Origin: CAVQJU01 sp963755195
Lineage (GTDB): Bacteria; Acidobacteriota; Vicinamibacteria; Vicinamibacterales; CAVVIG01
Assembly: GCA_963755195.1 (NCBI GenBank)
Contig: CAVWIZ010000004.1
Span: forward strand, 372,001 to 436,000
Length of the DNA stretch: 64,000 nucleotides
Reading direction: 5' to 3'
This document shows, in pieces, positions 10,032-19,738 of the stretch (position 1 is the stretch's first letter; the number at the start of each line of letters is the position of its first letter). The notes below the pieces were generated by a model. It did not search any database. It was not told the DNA's origin and worked only from the letters and a program-made list of their open reading frames with translations. The position numbers and the translations under genes are program-made.

Positions 10032-11535
10032 GAAGAGCCCCGCGCTACTTTTTACGATCGCGATCGCCTTTGCGCTGACGGTCACCGTCAGCGCCGAGTC
10101 CAGGCTCGCCGATCGGATTCAGGCGGGCGATCGCAAGGCCGCGCTGGCGATGATCGCCGCGGGCGCCGACGTGAACCAGACGCAGCCGGACGGGGCGACG
10201 CCGCTGCACTGGGCCGTGTACCGCGTCGATCGCGAGCTGGTCGCAACGCTGCTGAAGAAAGGCGCGAAGCCCAACGTCGTGAACAAGTACGGCGCGAGTC
10301 CGCTGGCCGAGGCGGTCAGGGTGGCCAACGCGGAGATGGTCGGGATGCTCGTGGAGGTTGGCGCCGACGTCAACGTGGCCAACGACGACGGGCAGACCGC
10401 GCTGATGCTGGCGGCGCGGACCGGCAACGTGGCGGTCGCGAAGCTCCTCGTCGAGCACGGCGCCGACGTCAACCGGCGCGAGCATTACCGCAACCAGTCG
10501 GCGGTGATGTGGGCCGCCGCTGAAGGGCACGCGGACATGGTCGCGTTTCTGGTGTCGAAGAAGGCCGACCTGACGGTCCGTGCGCTCGCCAACGACTGGG
10601 AGACGCAGATCAGCAGCGAGCCGCGCGTGCAGTATCGCCCGACCGGCGGCCTCACTCCGTTGCTCTACGCGGCTCGGGCTGGATGCCTCGGTTGCGTGTC
10701 GGCGATGGTCGAGGCGGGCGGCGATCCCGGCGTGGATGTCGATCGGCCGAATCCCGACGGCATGACGCCGATGATGATGGCGCTCGACAACGGGTCTCCG
10801 AAGGTTGCGCAGTACCTGCTCGACCACGGCGCCAACCCGCATACCTGGGACTGGTGGGGCCGGACGCCGCTCTACGTGGCGGTGACGATGCGGGGAGGGC
10901 GGGACAGCCGCCCGGGACCGCGGCCGCCGGAGTCGCTGGCATTCATCAACGCGCTGCTCGATGCCGGTGTGAACGTGAACGCGCAGCTGGCCTTCAAGGA
11001 GCCCAGCCGCGGCGGACGGGACAATCGATTCGGCGACGATCTGCTCACGACCGGCGCCACGCCGTTGCTCCGCGCGGCCCAGACCTTCGATAACGACGTC
11101 GTCTCTGCCTTGCTCGCGCACGGCGCGCTCGTCGACCTGCCGAACGCATCGGGAGTGACGCCGTTCATGTCGGCGGCCGGCATTGGCACGCGGACGGGCG
11201 CGGGCGTCCTTGGCCCCGGCGCACCGGAAAACGCGGCCGCGCTGTCTCTCAAGACCATGGAGATCCTGCGCGAGGCCGGCGCGGACATCAACGCCCGCAT
11301 CACCGACGTCACCAGCCTGACGGCACGCATCGCGCGGACCAACACGTTGACCAACCGTCAGGGTCAGACGACGCTCTTCTACGTGGCCGAGGCCGGACGC
11401 ACCGCCGTCGTGAAGTATCTGCTCGATCACGGCGCCAAGGTGGACGTGAGAGACGACGCCGGCAAGACGCCGATCGACGTCGCCGGGTCTCAGGAGATCA
11501 AGGCGCTGCTGTCGCCTCTTGTGCCTGCACGATAG
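10021..11535 (+). CDS. exported ankyrin-repeat protein
   Basis: A 504-residue protein with a signal peptide (SPALLFTIAIAFALTVTVSA) followed almost entirely by ankyrin repeats: about ten units with the TPLHWAV / AxxGADVN pattern, for example DGATPLHWAVYRVDRELV, DGQTALMLAARTGNVAVAKL, DGMTPMMMALDNGSPKVAQY and QTTLFYVAEAGRTAVVKY. Such arrays bind other proteins; export suggests a periplasmic or surface partner. The frame is intact. The start overlaps the hydrolase gene's end by 11 nt, so co-expression is likely. Two repeat units are separated by loops (near residues 190-215 and 300-340), suggesting two or three ankyrin blocks. The partner is unknown. Confidence 0.9.
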   Translation: MWCKKSPALLFTIAIAFALTVTVSAESRLADRIQAGDRKAALAMIAAGADVNQTQPDGATPLHWAVYRVDRELVATLLKKGAKPNVVNKYGASPLAEAVRVANAEMVGMLVEVGADVNVANDDGQTALMLAARTGNVAVAKLLVEHGADVNRREHYRNQSAVMWAAAEGHADMVAFLVSKKADLTVRALANDWETQISSEPRVQYRPTGGLTPLLYAARAGCLGCVSAMVEAGGDPGVDVDRPNPDGMTPMMMALDNGSPKVAQYLLDHGANPHTWDWWGRTPLYVAVTMRGGRDSRPGPRPPESLAFINALLDAGVNVNAQLAFKEPSRGGRDNRFGDDLLTTGATPLLRAAQTFDNDVVSALLAHGALVDLPNASGVTPFMSAAGIGTRTGAGVLGPGAPENAAALSLKTMEILREAGADINARITDVTSLTARIARTNTLTNRQGQTTLFYVAEAGRTAVVKYLLDHGAKVDVRDDAGKTPIDVAGSQEIKALLSPLVPAR

Positions 11536-11591
11536 CCGCGATCAATGCGGACCAGCAATATCTAGCGGTCTGACCGGGAGGAAGAATTCCG

Positions 11592-13121
11592 ATGCGCGTT
11601 CGGTGGGTCTACGTTGCGATCGGGTTGCAGGCCGTCGCGTGGATGGCGGCTGCGGGACTTCGGGCGCAGAGCGGCGGCGCGAGCGCGTGGTGGGAGCCTG
11701 GGCGCGATGGGTCGATGCCGGCGACTTCGACCTACGACGACGCTCTCGGGCAGATTGCCGTGCTCAACAGCGACGGTCCGGTAGACACCAAGGGACACCC
11801 GTTTTTCGCGCCGCTCGGCGCGAACGGGCGCGCGTGCGTCACCTGTCATCAGCCGATGAACGCGATGACCATCTCGGCCGAGACCGCCCGCGAGCGGTGG
11901 CGTCAGACCATGGGGAAGGACCCGCTGTTCGCGGCCGTGGACGGATCGAATTGCCCCAGCCTTCCACAGGATCTGGAGAGCTCGCATTCGCTGTTGCTCA
12001 ATCGAGGCCTCATTCGCGTGAGCCTGCCGTGGCCACCGATGCGGGCGGACGGCTCGCGCGTGACTCCCGAGTTCTCGGTGGAGGTCGTCAGCGATCCCAC
12101 CGGCTGCAACACCGATCCGGTCTACGGGCTGAAGAGCGGCACGCCGAGGGTGTCCGTGTTCCGGCGTCCTCGCGTGGCAGCCAATCTCAAGTACGTCGCG
12201 GCCGAGTCTGGGCCCTTCAACATCAAAACCGGCGACCTGGCCGACGTCGATCCGGAGACCGGTGTGCCGGTCGCGATGAACATCATGTCGGATGCACGCG
12301 AGCCGACGCTCAAGACACAGGCGGCCGGCGCCGCCCACGACCATCTCGAGGTCCGGGCGCCGCTCTCCGCCGATCAAATCAACAGGATCGTGGCGTTCGA
12401 GCGCCAGGTGTACGTGGCACAGCAGCGCAGCCACTCGGGCGGCAACCTGGTCGAAGACGGCGGTCCCGACGCGCTGGGCGTCGATGCGCTGGCCCGCGGG
12501 CAGCGCGGGCTCGGCGACAACATCTACACGCCGGTCTTCGGGTTCTTCGAGCCGTGGCGCAAAGCCGATTCCGGGAGCGGTCCGAGCGACGCCGAGCGTC
12601 GCTTCCGTGCGTCGGTCGCCCGCGGCAGCGACGTATTCTTCCTGCGTCCCTTCTGGATTCGCGACACCACACACATCAACACCGTCGGCCTGGGAAACCC
12701 GATCAAACGGACCTGCGCGACCTGTCACAACGCCAGGCTCGTCGGGATGGATCTCGCCCCGGGCTATGTCGATCTCGGGACGACGAACTACCCCAAGTGG
12801 ACGGAGCCGGCGCTCTGGACGGAGAAACAGGAGCTGCCGGTGTTCAAGATCACCTGCAACAAGGACCGGCCGGCGCATCCGTATCTCGGTCGCGTCATCT
12901 ACTCGACCGATCCGGGGCGAGCGCTCGTTTCCGGCAAATGCTTCGACGTCGGTGCGATCGTGATGCAGCAGATGCGCGGCCTCGCCGCGCGGGCGCCGTA
13001 CTTCGCCAACGGATCGATGAAGACGCTCCGCGAGCTGGTGGACTACTACGATCGGCGCTTCGACGCGAAGTACAAGGAAGAAGAGAAGCAGGATCTCGTC
13101 AACTTCCTGAGCGTTCTGTAG
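11592..13121 (+). CDS. exported di-heme cytochrome c protein (MauG/CCP-like)
   Basis: A 509-residue exported protein with two CxxCH heme sites, CVTCH near residue 82 and CATCH near residue 377. The C-terminal block 'RAPYFANGSMKTLRELVDYY' is the hallmark end of the bacterial di-heme cytochrome c peroxidase/MauG superfamily. It probably works in the periplasm on oxidation of a small molecule or protein; peroxidase activity itself is not shown. Longer than classical CcpA (about 330 residues), with an extended region between the hemes. Start at 11592 has AGGAAG about 8 nt upstream. The next gene follows 9 nt after the stop, so an operon with the OmpA-like protein is likely. Confidence 0.85.
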   Translation: MRVRWVYVAIGLQAVAWMAAAGLRAQSGGASAWWEPGRDGSMPATSTYDDALGQIAVLNSDGPVDTKGHPFFAPLGANGRACVTCHQPMNAMTISAETARERWRQTMGKDPLFAAVDGSNCPSLPQDLESSHSLLLNRGLIRVSLPWPPMRADGSRVTPEFSVEVVSDPTGCNTDPVYGLKSGTPRVSVFRRPRVAANLKYVAAESGPFNIKTGDLADVDPETGVPVAMNIMSDAREPTLKTQAAGAAHDHLEVRAPLSADQINRIVAFERQVYVAQQRSHSGGNLVEDGGPDALGVDALARGQRGLGDNIYTPVFGFFEPWRKADSGSGPSDAERRFRASVARGSDVFFLRPFWIRDTTHINTVGLGNPIKRTCATCHNARLVGMDLAPGYVDLGTTNYPKWTEPALWTEKQELPVFKITCNKDRPAHPYLGRVIYSTDPGRALVSGKCFDVGAIVMQQMRGLAARAPYFANGSMKTLRELVDYYDRRFDAKYKEEEKQDLVNFLSVL

Positions 13122-13130
13122 GGGACACAC

Positions 13131-13967
13131 ATGACGTCAACGTTCGGTGGGCCGATCGCGGTGCTGGCGCTCGTCGCTGTCGCGATGGCCGCACCGGCAC
13201 ATGCCCAGACGCGCCGGCCCCCCGCCGATCGCAGGAACTTCGTCAGCTGTCCGATTGTCCGCGACACCAAAACGGTGCCGTGCTGGCTCGCGGAATTTCA
13301 GGGCCGGCTGTACTTCCTCGGCATCCAGACCGACACCGGCGCCGACTGGTATCCGCCGCAGCTTGGTCATGACGTGCTGGTCGAAGGCGTGGTCGAAAGC
13401 GGACCGCTCGTCTGCGGCGGCATCCCGCTCAAGCCGGTCACGACGTCCGTGATGCCCGAGCTCAACCCCGCGTGTGGGACGATACTTCCGGCCGAACCCG
13501 GCATCGAGGCGCCGCACGGCGAACGAGGGCCCGGGCCCTCGAGCGAGCGCCGCGCGCCAGGAACGCCGCCGCAGCCGCCCGCGCCGCCCTTCGCGGCACG
13601 GACATTTGTCATCCCGTTCGATTTCGACAGCGACGTCATGCTCCTGCGTGTCACCAGGCTCATGGAGCAGGCGGTGCGCTACGCGAAGGCGGTCGGCCCG
13701 GCGCGCATCGAGGTCACCGGCTACAGGAGCGCGACGCTCCTCTCGGACGGCCGCACTCTCGAGGAGAGCCCGAAGATTGCCGAACACCGGGCCGCAAAGC
13801 TCGGTGCGATTCTGCGGGGACTGGGCATGCCGTCCGTCGCCATGACGTGGAAGACGAGTCTGGAGCCGGCCGATGGCGTGAAGGACGCTGAACGGCGGCG
13901 GGCCACCGTGATCGTCACGCCGGCCGGCGCCGCGACCGTTCGTGAGGCTGCCACGCGGCGGCCGTGA
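13131..13967 (+). CDS. OmpA-like periplasmic protein
   Basis: A 278-residue exported protein. Signal peptide ends at 'MAAPAHAQTRRPP'. The N-terminal part 'NFVSCPIVRDTKTVPCWLAEF' with 'CGGIPLKPV' is a small cysteine-containing domain seen ahead of OmpA-like domains. A Pro-rich linker (residues about 125-155) follows. The C-terminal 110 residues resemble an OmpA/peptidoglycan-associated domain: FVIPFDFDSDVMLLRV, 'IEVTGYRSATLLSDGRTLEE', HRAAKLGAILRGLG, and a terminal R-R-ATVIVTP strand. It may anchor or position the adjacent di-heme cytochrome at the cell wall (inference from the 9-nt spacing). Confidence 0.7.
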   Translation: MTSTFGGPIAVLALVAVAMAAPAHAQTRRPPADRRNFVSCPIVRDTKTVPCWLAEFQGRLYFLGIQTDTGADWYPPQLGHDVLVEGVVESGPLVCGGIPLKPVTTSVMPELNPACGTILPAEPGIEAPHGERGPGPSSERRAPGTPPQPPAPPFAARTFVIPFDFDSDVMLLRVTRLMEQAVRYAKAVGPARIEVTGYRSATLLSDGRTLEESPKIAEHRAAKLGAILRGLGMPSVAMTWKTSLEPADGVKDAERRRATVIVTPAGAATVREAATRRP

Positions 13968-14063
13968 GACGGCTCCTGTTCATTGACGGTGTACGCGCGC
14001 CGTGAAACAATCCCCGCAACAAGGCGGCCGATTCCTACAACTCATTCCAGTCGGAGGCATTCG

Positions 14064-14613
14064 ATGAAGGTCACGATCGGTGTTGCAACAGTATTGGCTC
14101 TTTCGCTCGCGGCCGCGCCGGCGCTCCGCGCCCAGACCGCCGCTGAAAGCCAGGTCGAGCGTGGCAAGTACCTTGTCGGCATCACGGGATGTCATGACTG
14201 CCACTCGCCGAAGATCCCCGGCGGCATGAAGCCGGATCCGGAACGGATGCTGTCGGGCCGTCCGCAGACGACGAAGGTGCCGAGCGGCGCGCCTGGCGAG
14301 GTGCACGCGTCGGAAGACTTCACGGCGTTCACCGGCGGGTGGGGTTCGACGGTCGCGTCAAATCTGACGCCGGATCCCGCGACCGGGCTCGGCATGCGCT
14401 ATAACGAAGCGAAGTTCCTCGCGGCCATGCGTACCGGCAAGAAGCCCGAAGGCGTCGCCGTGATGCCGCCGATGCCGGTCGACGTCTACGTGAACATGAA
14501 GGACGACGATCTGAAGGCGATCTACGCGTACTTGAAGACGATCAAACCGATCAGAAACGCCGTTCGCGCCGGATTGGCCCCACCTGTGCCGCCGCCGCCC
14601 GGCCAAAAAGTAA
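14064..14613 (+). CDS. exported mono-heme cytochrome c
   Basis: Exported c-type cytochrome of about 182 residues: signal peptide (VTIGVATVLALSLAAAPALRA), heme site GCHDCHSP near residue 46, later 'SNLTPDPATGLGMRYNEAKF' and 'MPPMPVDVYVNMKDDDLKAI', with Met residues available as the sixth heme ligand. This is the gluconate/aldehyde-dehydrogenase-type cytochrome fold that feeds electrons to the respiratory chain. TCGGAGGC precedes the ATG. The uncorrected frame runs on past 14613 into a perfect hairpin and the opposite gene. Removing one base in CCCGGCCAAAAAG gives a natural end 'PPPPAKK' and TAA at 14611-14613, which is annotated here. Confidence 0.85.
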
Positions 14614-14621
14614 GGCGTCAG

Positions 14622-14641
14622 GCCCACCCGCGAGGGTGGGC
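14622..14641. terminator. bidirectional terminator hairpin
   Basis: Perfect 8-bp stem GCCCACCC-GCGA-GGGTGGGC lying between the convergent cytochrome gene (corrected stop 14613) and the propeller gene (stop 14661). Its position supports the corrected stop of the cytochrome. There is no strong T-run on either side. Confidence 0.6.
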
Positions 14642-14660
14642 TCCAGCCCTCGGACGCGCG

Positions 14661-16323
14661 TCAGTCCTGCGGCTCGAGCTTCACGATCGAGGCGCCGTGG
14701 TTGTTCCCCACCCAGAAGGTCGCCGGCTTCGTTGAACTGTCCACGAACACACGCCGGACGTTCGTGAACCGCGGCAGCAGATACTCGGTCATGGCGCCGG
14801 TCTTCGGGTCGAGCCGGATCACGCGGTCGCTGTACTCGCCGCCGGCCCACACGTCCCCGTGCGTGTCGGCTGTCACGTCGTACGGCCACGACTCCGGCGT
14901 CGGCGCGATCCACTCCGCAAAGGTCGTGGTTCGCGTGTCGAACATCCCGATCCGCTCGGCCCGATTCTCACCGAACCACAGGCGGGCCTGCGCGTCGATC
15001 ATGCCCGCGGCGCGGCGCCGAACCGTTCGTCGGCGTCTTCCACACGCTGATCGCGCCGGTCTTCGCATCGATCCGGCCAATGTCGCCTCGGCCGAACACG
15101 GTGAAGTAGACGTTGTTCTGCGCGTCCGAGATGACGTCGTAGATATTGGGCCGCGGAATCTTGAACGGCTCGAAGACCTCGAACTTCCCTGACGCCGGAT
15201 CGAGGCGCAGCACGGTGTAGGTGCCGGCATCCTGCAGCCAGACCTTGCCGTCCACCTTGTGATGATCCGCGCTGACCTGGTTGATCTGGACGTGGTCGCC
15301 GTTCAGTTCCGGCGGCAGACTCCACGTCTCAAACGTCTCGGTCTTCCGGTCGAACTTCGCGACGCCGCCCTGGAACTGCATGCCCATCCACACGTTCTCG
15401 TCCTCGTCGAACCGCACGGCCAGGATGCCCGTCGGCATCTTCGGCTTGAGCAGCGGCACGTTGTACTCGGCGACCGCGCCTGTGTTCGGATCGAGCCTGC
15501 CCAGAATCTGCTCGCCGAAGCTCGCGTACCACGCGAAGCCGCGCGAGTCCACGATCACGTCATGCGGCTGGCGTGTGCGCTGCGGCAGGTCGTATTCGGT
15601 GTAGATCACCTTCGTCGCCCGGCCCTTCGGCCGCGGCAGCGTCTTCAGGGCATAGCTCCAGTGATCGCCCTTGCCCAGGTTCACCGTGCTCAGATACTGC
15701 GCCTGCCGCCGCCATGCCGCCTGCCGCCGTTCGAGGGGATCCTCGCCGCCGCCGACGCGCGCCGCGACGAGCTTCTGGACTTTCATCGGAAACGAGAGCT
15801 GCGGGTACGTCGACATGCGCTCGATGACCGTCGTCAACTTGTCGACGTCGTGGCGGGACCGCGCGATCCGCTCCAGCGTGTGGCAGTGCGCGCACGCTCG
15901 GATGGAAGCCTTCTCCTGGTCGGTGCCGGGAAAGCTGGCGAGCCACTCGGAGTTGGAGAGCTGCGCCGCGAGATCGCGGGCCGGCGTCAATATCAGATCG
16001 GCCGTCGTGGTCTCGCCGGCCTTGACCTCCACGTTCAGAGGCCCTTCGAGGTCGTAGCCGACCGCTCGAATGCGAAGGGCGTACGTGCCCGGCTGCAGTC
16101 TGGCGGACGGGAAGTGATAGCGTCCCTGCGCGTCGCTCACGACGGTGACCGCCATCGTCGACGCCGTGCGTTTGGCGCTGACGAGCACGCCTTCCATCGG
16201 ACCTTCTGCGACGGACGTCACGCGCCCGCCGATCGCGGCCGATGATTGAGCCCGCCCGGCCGTCGTGATCGCCAGGACGACGCCAACGGCGATCGCGACC
16301 CACACTGCGACTCGCGCTTTCAT
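14661..16323 (-). CDS. carboxypeptidase-regulatory-like / heme / Vgb-like propeller protein (one frameshift)
   Basis: Exported protein of about 553 residues in three parts. After the signal peptide comes a carboxypeptidase-regulatory-like beta-sandwich (GGRVTSVAEGPMEGVLVSAK ... 'PGTYALRIRAVGYD'). A single cytochrome-type heme site CAHCH follows near residue 145, within a PQLSFP region. The rest is a streptogramin-lyase (Vgb)-type propeller with repeated 'D..G..W......I..D..TG' units such as FGEQILGRLDPNTGAV, VWLQDAGTYTVLRLDPASGK and 'DVWAGGEYSDRVIRLDP'. One frame change near 15010 interrupts a blade. Lyase activity should not be assumed, since most acidobacterial Vgb-like proteins carry heme or quinone partners. 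A role in periplasmic oxidation is inferred. Confidence 0.78.
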
Positions 16324-16463
16324 CGGAACCTCCCGTGTCGAATCCGAGCAGACGTCGAAGGAGCCCCTCTCGATCGATGGGGTGGATTATACGTAAACGC
16401 GTCAGGAGTGCTAGAGTGTCGGACTTCACGCGCTGACCGCAGACTGACTTCGGGGAAGTCGAC

Positions 16464-17636
16464 ATGACGAGCATCGCACCCGTGGAACCGGCCAGAGACC
16501 TGCTCGGCGGCGCGAGCAGGGCCGCGGCCGTCGCGGATGAACACGCGGAACAAGGCGATCGGCAGGGACAACTCTCCGCTCCCGTCGTCGAGGCGCTGAG
16601 CCGTGAAGGGCTGTTCGGCATGTGGGTGCCGAAGTCGGTTCGCGGCGGCGCCGAGCTCGATCCCATTGCGTCGCTCCGCGTCATCGAGAGCGTTTCCTAC
16701 GGCGACCCTTCCGCCGGCTGGGTGCTGATGGCGGCTGCGCTCGCCATTGGCACCGGCGCGGCCTACCTTGGCGACGAAGCGGTCGCGGAACTCTTCGGCG
16801 GCGCGCAGCTCCCGGTGATTGCCGGTCAGGGTACCCGGCCGGGCACCGCCGTCGCGCAGGCCGGCGGCTTCAGCCTGAGCGGTTCGTGGAGCTTCGCGTC
16901 CGGAATCAAGCACGCCACTCATATTCACACGCTGGGCGTCATCGAGGGCACCGGCGAACCGCGGATCTTCGTGCTCCCGGTCGGCAAGGCGACGCTCATC
17001 GACAACTGGGACGTGCTGGGTCTGCGGGCAACCGGCAGCATCGACTACCAGACCAAGAACGTGTTCGTCCCCGAGGCATATACGCATTTCGCGGTCACGG
17101 AGTCGCCGAAGCGCGGCGGTGCGCTCTACACCATCGGCATTGCCGGGTTTGCCGTCATCTGTCACTCGGGGTGGGCGTGTGGCATCGGCAGGCGCCTGCT
17201 CGACGAGTTGTCGAAGAAGGTTCGTTCGGGAATTGGCCGGTCGGGCACGCTTGCGAACAGCGACGCGTTCCACGAACAGTACGCCAGAGCCGAGGGGACC
17301 TACCGGGCGGCGCGCGCGCTGGTGCACGAGGCGTGGGGGAGCGTGAAAGCGTCGCTCGATCGTGGCGACAGGCTCGACGTTCGCCAGCACACGCTGGTGC
17401 GCCTGGCCCTGGCGAACATCACCTGGTCGTGCCACGAGATTGCGCAATTCGTCTACACGTCGGCCGGCACCATCGCGCTGCGCGGCGGCCCGATCCAGCG
17501 CCTGTTCCGCGACATGCACGCGGGGACTCAGCACATCACGTCGGCGCCTCCCGTCGTCCGCAGCGCCGGCCGCGAGCTGGCCGGCCTGGCCGACAAGAAG
17601 AAATGGGTCTTCCTCGATCTCGTTGACGAAGCGTAG
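16464..17636 (+). CDS. acyl-CoA dehydrogenase-fold flavoprotein (HpaB-C2/HsaA-like monooxygenase?)
   Basis: Intact 390-residue protein with the three-part acyl-CoA dehydrogenase fold: N-terminal helices (QGQLSAPVVEALSREGLFGMW), a middle beta domain (GGFSLSGSWSFASGIKHA ... 'DNWDVLGLRATGSIDY') and a C-terminal helical domain ending 'IQRLFRDMHAGTQHITSAP'. The sequence 'SGSWSFASG' and the terminal RD-HAGTQH are typical of flavin-dependent two-component monooxygenases such as HsaA or the p-hydroxyphenylacetate hydroxylase C2 subunit, rather than of true acyl-CoA dehydrogenases. A reduced-flavin supplier is not seen nearby. The next gene, an alpha/beta hydrolase, starts 15 bp later, which suggests one catabolic operon for an aromatic or steroid-like substrate (inference). 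Confidence 0.8.
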   Translation: MTSIAPVEPARDLLGGASRAAAVADEHAEQGDRQGQLSAPVVEALSREGLFGMWVPKSVRGGAELDPIASLRVIESVSYGDPSAGWVLMAAALAIGTGAAYLGDEAVAELFGGAQLPVIAGQGTRPGTAVAQAGGFSLSGSWSFASGIKHATHIHTLGVIEGTGEPRIFVLPVGKATLIDNWDVLGLRATGSIDYQTKNVFVPEAYTHFAVTESPKRGGALYTIGIAGFAVICHSGWACGIGRRLLDELSKKVRSGIGRSGTLANSDAFHEQYARAEGTYRAARALVHEAWGSVKASLDRGDRLDVRQHTLVRLALANITWSCHEIAQFVYTSAGTIALRGGPIQRLFRDMHAGTQHITSAPPVVRSAGRELAGLADKKKWVFLDLVDEA

Positions 17637-17651
17637 CCGTCCTGAGGAACC

Positions 17652-18613
17652 ATGACTCCTGATGCCGCAACCGCTGGATTTCTGGACGCGTTGAAGGCCG
17701 CCGGTGGCAAGCGACTGTGGGAGCTGACCGTCGACGAGATGCGGGCCTCCATCAGAGGGGCGTCGCTGCAGTTGGCCGCGCCCTCGACCGACGTGCATGA
17801 CGTTGCCGATCGCAAGATGCCCGTACCCGGAGGCGATGTCGGTCTCCGGATCTACACGCCGCGCCCGGGGAGCGAAGACGCGGCTGTTTCCGATCGTGGT
17901 GCATTTTCACGGCGCCGGCTTCGTGGCGGGGGACCTCGATACGCACGATTCGATCGCCCGCTTCTATTGCAAGCACGCGGATGCGGTGGTGATCGCCGTC
18001 GATTATCGGCTGGCCCCGGAGCATCCATTTCCCGCAGCAGTTGACGATGCGTATGCGGCGGTCGCGTGGGCGGTTGAGCACGCGCCCGAAGTTTCCGGTG
18101 ACTCCCGCAGGATCGCCGTAGTCGGGGACAGCGCGGGCGGCAACCTGGCCGCTGTTGTCTGTCAACTGGCGAAGGCGCGCAGCGGACCGCGAATCGCCTT
18201 CCAGGCGCTGGTGTATCCGGTCGTCGATTTCAGACTGGACGCGGCGTATCCGTCGCCGGGCGCAGTTCGGCGGCGGCGATTTCTTCCTGTCGAATCGCGA
18301 CATGGAGTTCTTCCGAACGCACTATCTCGCCGACGTGCAGCGTCAGGCGAGCGACCCGCGTGCATCGCCGCTCGTCGCCGACGATCTGGCCGGGTTGCCG
18401 CCGGCGCTTGTCGTGACCGCGGGCTGCGATCCGCTGCGCGACGAGGGGAAGGCGTACGCCGATCGGCTGGCCGCAGCGGGCGTTCCGGTGGAATACCACT
18501 GTTTCGAGAACGCGATTCACGCATTCATGTCGTTCGCCGGTGCGATTCCCGCGGGGGTTGAAGGGCTCTCCTTCGTTGCCTCGCGACTCCGCGCGGCACT
18601 GCACGCCGCGTAG
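17652..18613 (+). CDS. alpha/beta hydrolase of the hormone-sensitive lipase family (two frameshifts)
   Basis: About 320 residues. Oxyanion motif 'VVHFHGAGFVAGD' (HGAG in place of HGGG) near residue 85; nucleophile elbow GDSAGG; catalytic Asp expected in 'VVTAGCDPLRDEG'; His in 'FENAIHAFMSF'. This places it in the HSL/GDSAG esterase family acting on short acyl esters or lactones. One surplus base near 17875 and another near 18265 break the frame; both joins restore family motifs. It follows the monooxygenase-like gene at 16464 with a short gap and may hydrolyse the product of that enzyme (inference). Confidence 0.85.
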
Positions 18614-18634
18614 CGGCGACTTCCACTCGACGGT

Positions 18635-19738
18635 CTACTCCACACGGCCAACCCTTTCCACGAATCGCAGCGGGTGCCCCGACTCGGCCTGGCATGCGTC
18701 GCTCAGCCGTGTGCAGTGATCGAACCAGTCGATCAAGTCATGGCGATGCCGCAGATCGGCCAGGGCGCCGCCGACAAGCGCCTGCAAACTGACAAGGCGC
18801 TGCTCCTTGTAGTGCCGCAGGCGGTTGGACGACAGACCTTCAACCGGGGCCACGTCGAAGCGGCCGTCGAAGTCGTAGGCGATCGGTTTCAGCAGCCCGC
18901 TCTCGGTGATGACCAGCGGATTGACGAGATCGGCAAGCGGCCGATCGGCGTGACGGAGGGCGTCGAGATCGCCCAGCAACCCCGCATAGGCATCGCGCTG
19001 CTGCCACAGGCCTTGCGCGGGCGCCAGATCGCAATGCACCCTGACTCCGACGGGCAGCTCCTGCTGCAGCGCCAGCACCACGAGGTACAGCCGCGCACGG
19101 TCGTCGGCGTTGTAGAACGAGCTGTCGGCAAGCGAGCGCGCACGGCCGGCGCGTGCGACCGGACGGATCTGCAACGCCCGCGCACCCAGGCTCACCAGGT
19201 GGTCGGCCAGATCCGGCAGTTCGGGAATGGCCTCTCGCGTCAGCGAGATCGCGGCGGCGACCGGCCGTCCCATCGCGGCCATCCGCTGCAGGGCGGCGCA
19301 GGCACGCTCGAAAGCGTCGGGTCGGCCCCGCAGCGTATTGTGCGAGGCGGCCAGGCCGTCAAAGCTGATCGCCATGCCGTCGAGCAGCGACAGCACCGGG
19401 TCCATGCGGTCGGTGGCAAGCAAACCATTGCTGACCATCGTCACCCGAAAGCCCAGCTCCCGCGATCGCTCGACGATCTCGCGCAGTGGGGTGTACATCA
19501 GTGGCTCGCCGCCCGACAGGCTGATGACGGTGTAGCCTTCGGCGCGCAGCACGCCGAGGGCGTCGCACAAGGCCGCCGGATCGAGCGCCGCCTTGTGCCG
19601 CGGATCCGACTCAGAGTAGCAGTGCCGGCACGCCAGGTTGCACAACCGCGTCGGATGAAGGTGAATGATGCGGTCGGGCAGAAAGCCCGACCGCATCGCC
19701 GCCGGGCCGGTTCCCGACACCTCAGTGGTTGAATTCAC
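18635..19738 (-). CDS. radical SAM enzyme coupled to a small conserved protein
   Basis: Intact 367-residue radical SAM protein. The [4Fe-4S] motif CNLACRHC is near residue 35, followed by the SAM-binding GGEP motif (ISLSGGEPLMY) near residue 80, and 'MAISFDGLAASHNTLRGRP' as the next strand. The C-terminal third lacks the many cysteines of a SPASM domain; only HCTRLSDAC near the end offers a Cys pair. Start is GTG at 19738, which overlaps the TGA of the 106-residue upstream gene (GTGA), so the two are translationally coupled. Coupling of a radical SAM enzyme to a small protein is the classic layout of peptide- or protein-modifying systems, but this pair matches no system I can name. Confidence 0.85.
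   Translation of the reverse strand: MNSTTEVSGTGPAAMRSGFLPDRIIHLHPTRLCNLACRHCYSESDPRHKAALDPAALCDALGVLRAEGYTVISLSGGEPLMYTPLREIVERSRELGFRVTMVSNGLLATDRMDPVLSLLDGMAISFDGLAASHNTLRGRPDAFERACAALQRMAAMGRPVAAAISLTREAIPELPDLADHLVSLGARALQIRPVARAGRARSLADSSFYNADDRARLYLVVLALQQELPVGVRVHCDLAPAQGLWQQRDAYAGLLGDLDALRHADRPLADLVNPLVITESGLLKPIAYDFDGRFDVAPVEGLSSNRLRHYKEQRLVSLQALVGGALADLRHRHDLIDWFDHCTRLSDACQAESGHPLRFVERVGRVE

Noticed and set aside
10045..11430. 461-codon minus-strand frame
   Set aside because: Antisense of the ankyrin gene; His/Arg-rich composition is typical of high-GC shadow frames.
11562..13130. 522-codon minus-strand frame
   Set aside because: Antisense of the di-heme cytochrome gene with both heme motifs in the plus frame.
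14614..14735. 40-residue C-terminal extension of the mono-heme cytochrome
   Set aside because: It runs through a perfect terminator hairpin into the opposite gene; correcting one base gives a natural stop at 14613.
14661..16323. Streptogramin lyase resistance gene
   Set aside because: A heme site and an extra N-terminal domain, with no other resistance context; only the propeller is shared.
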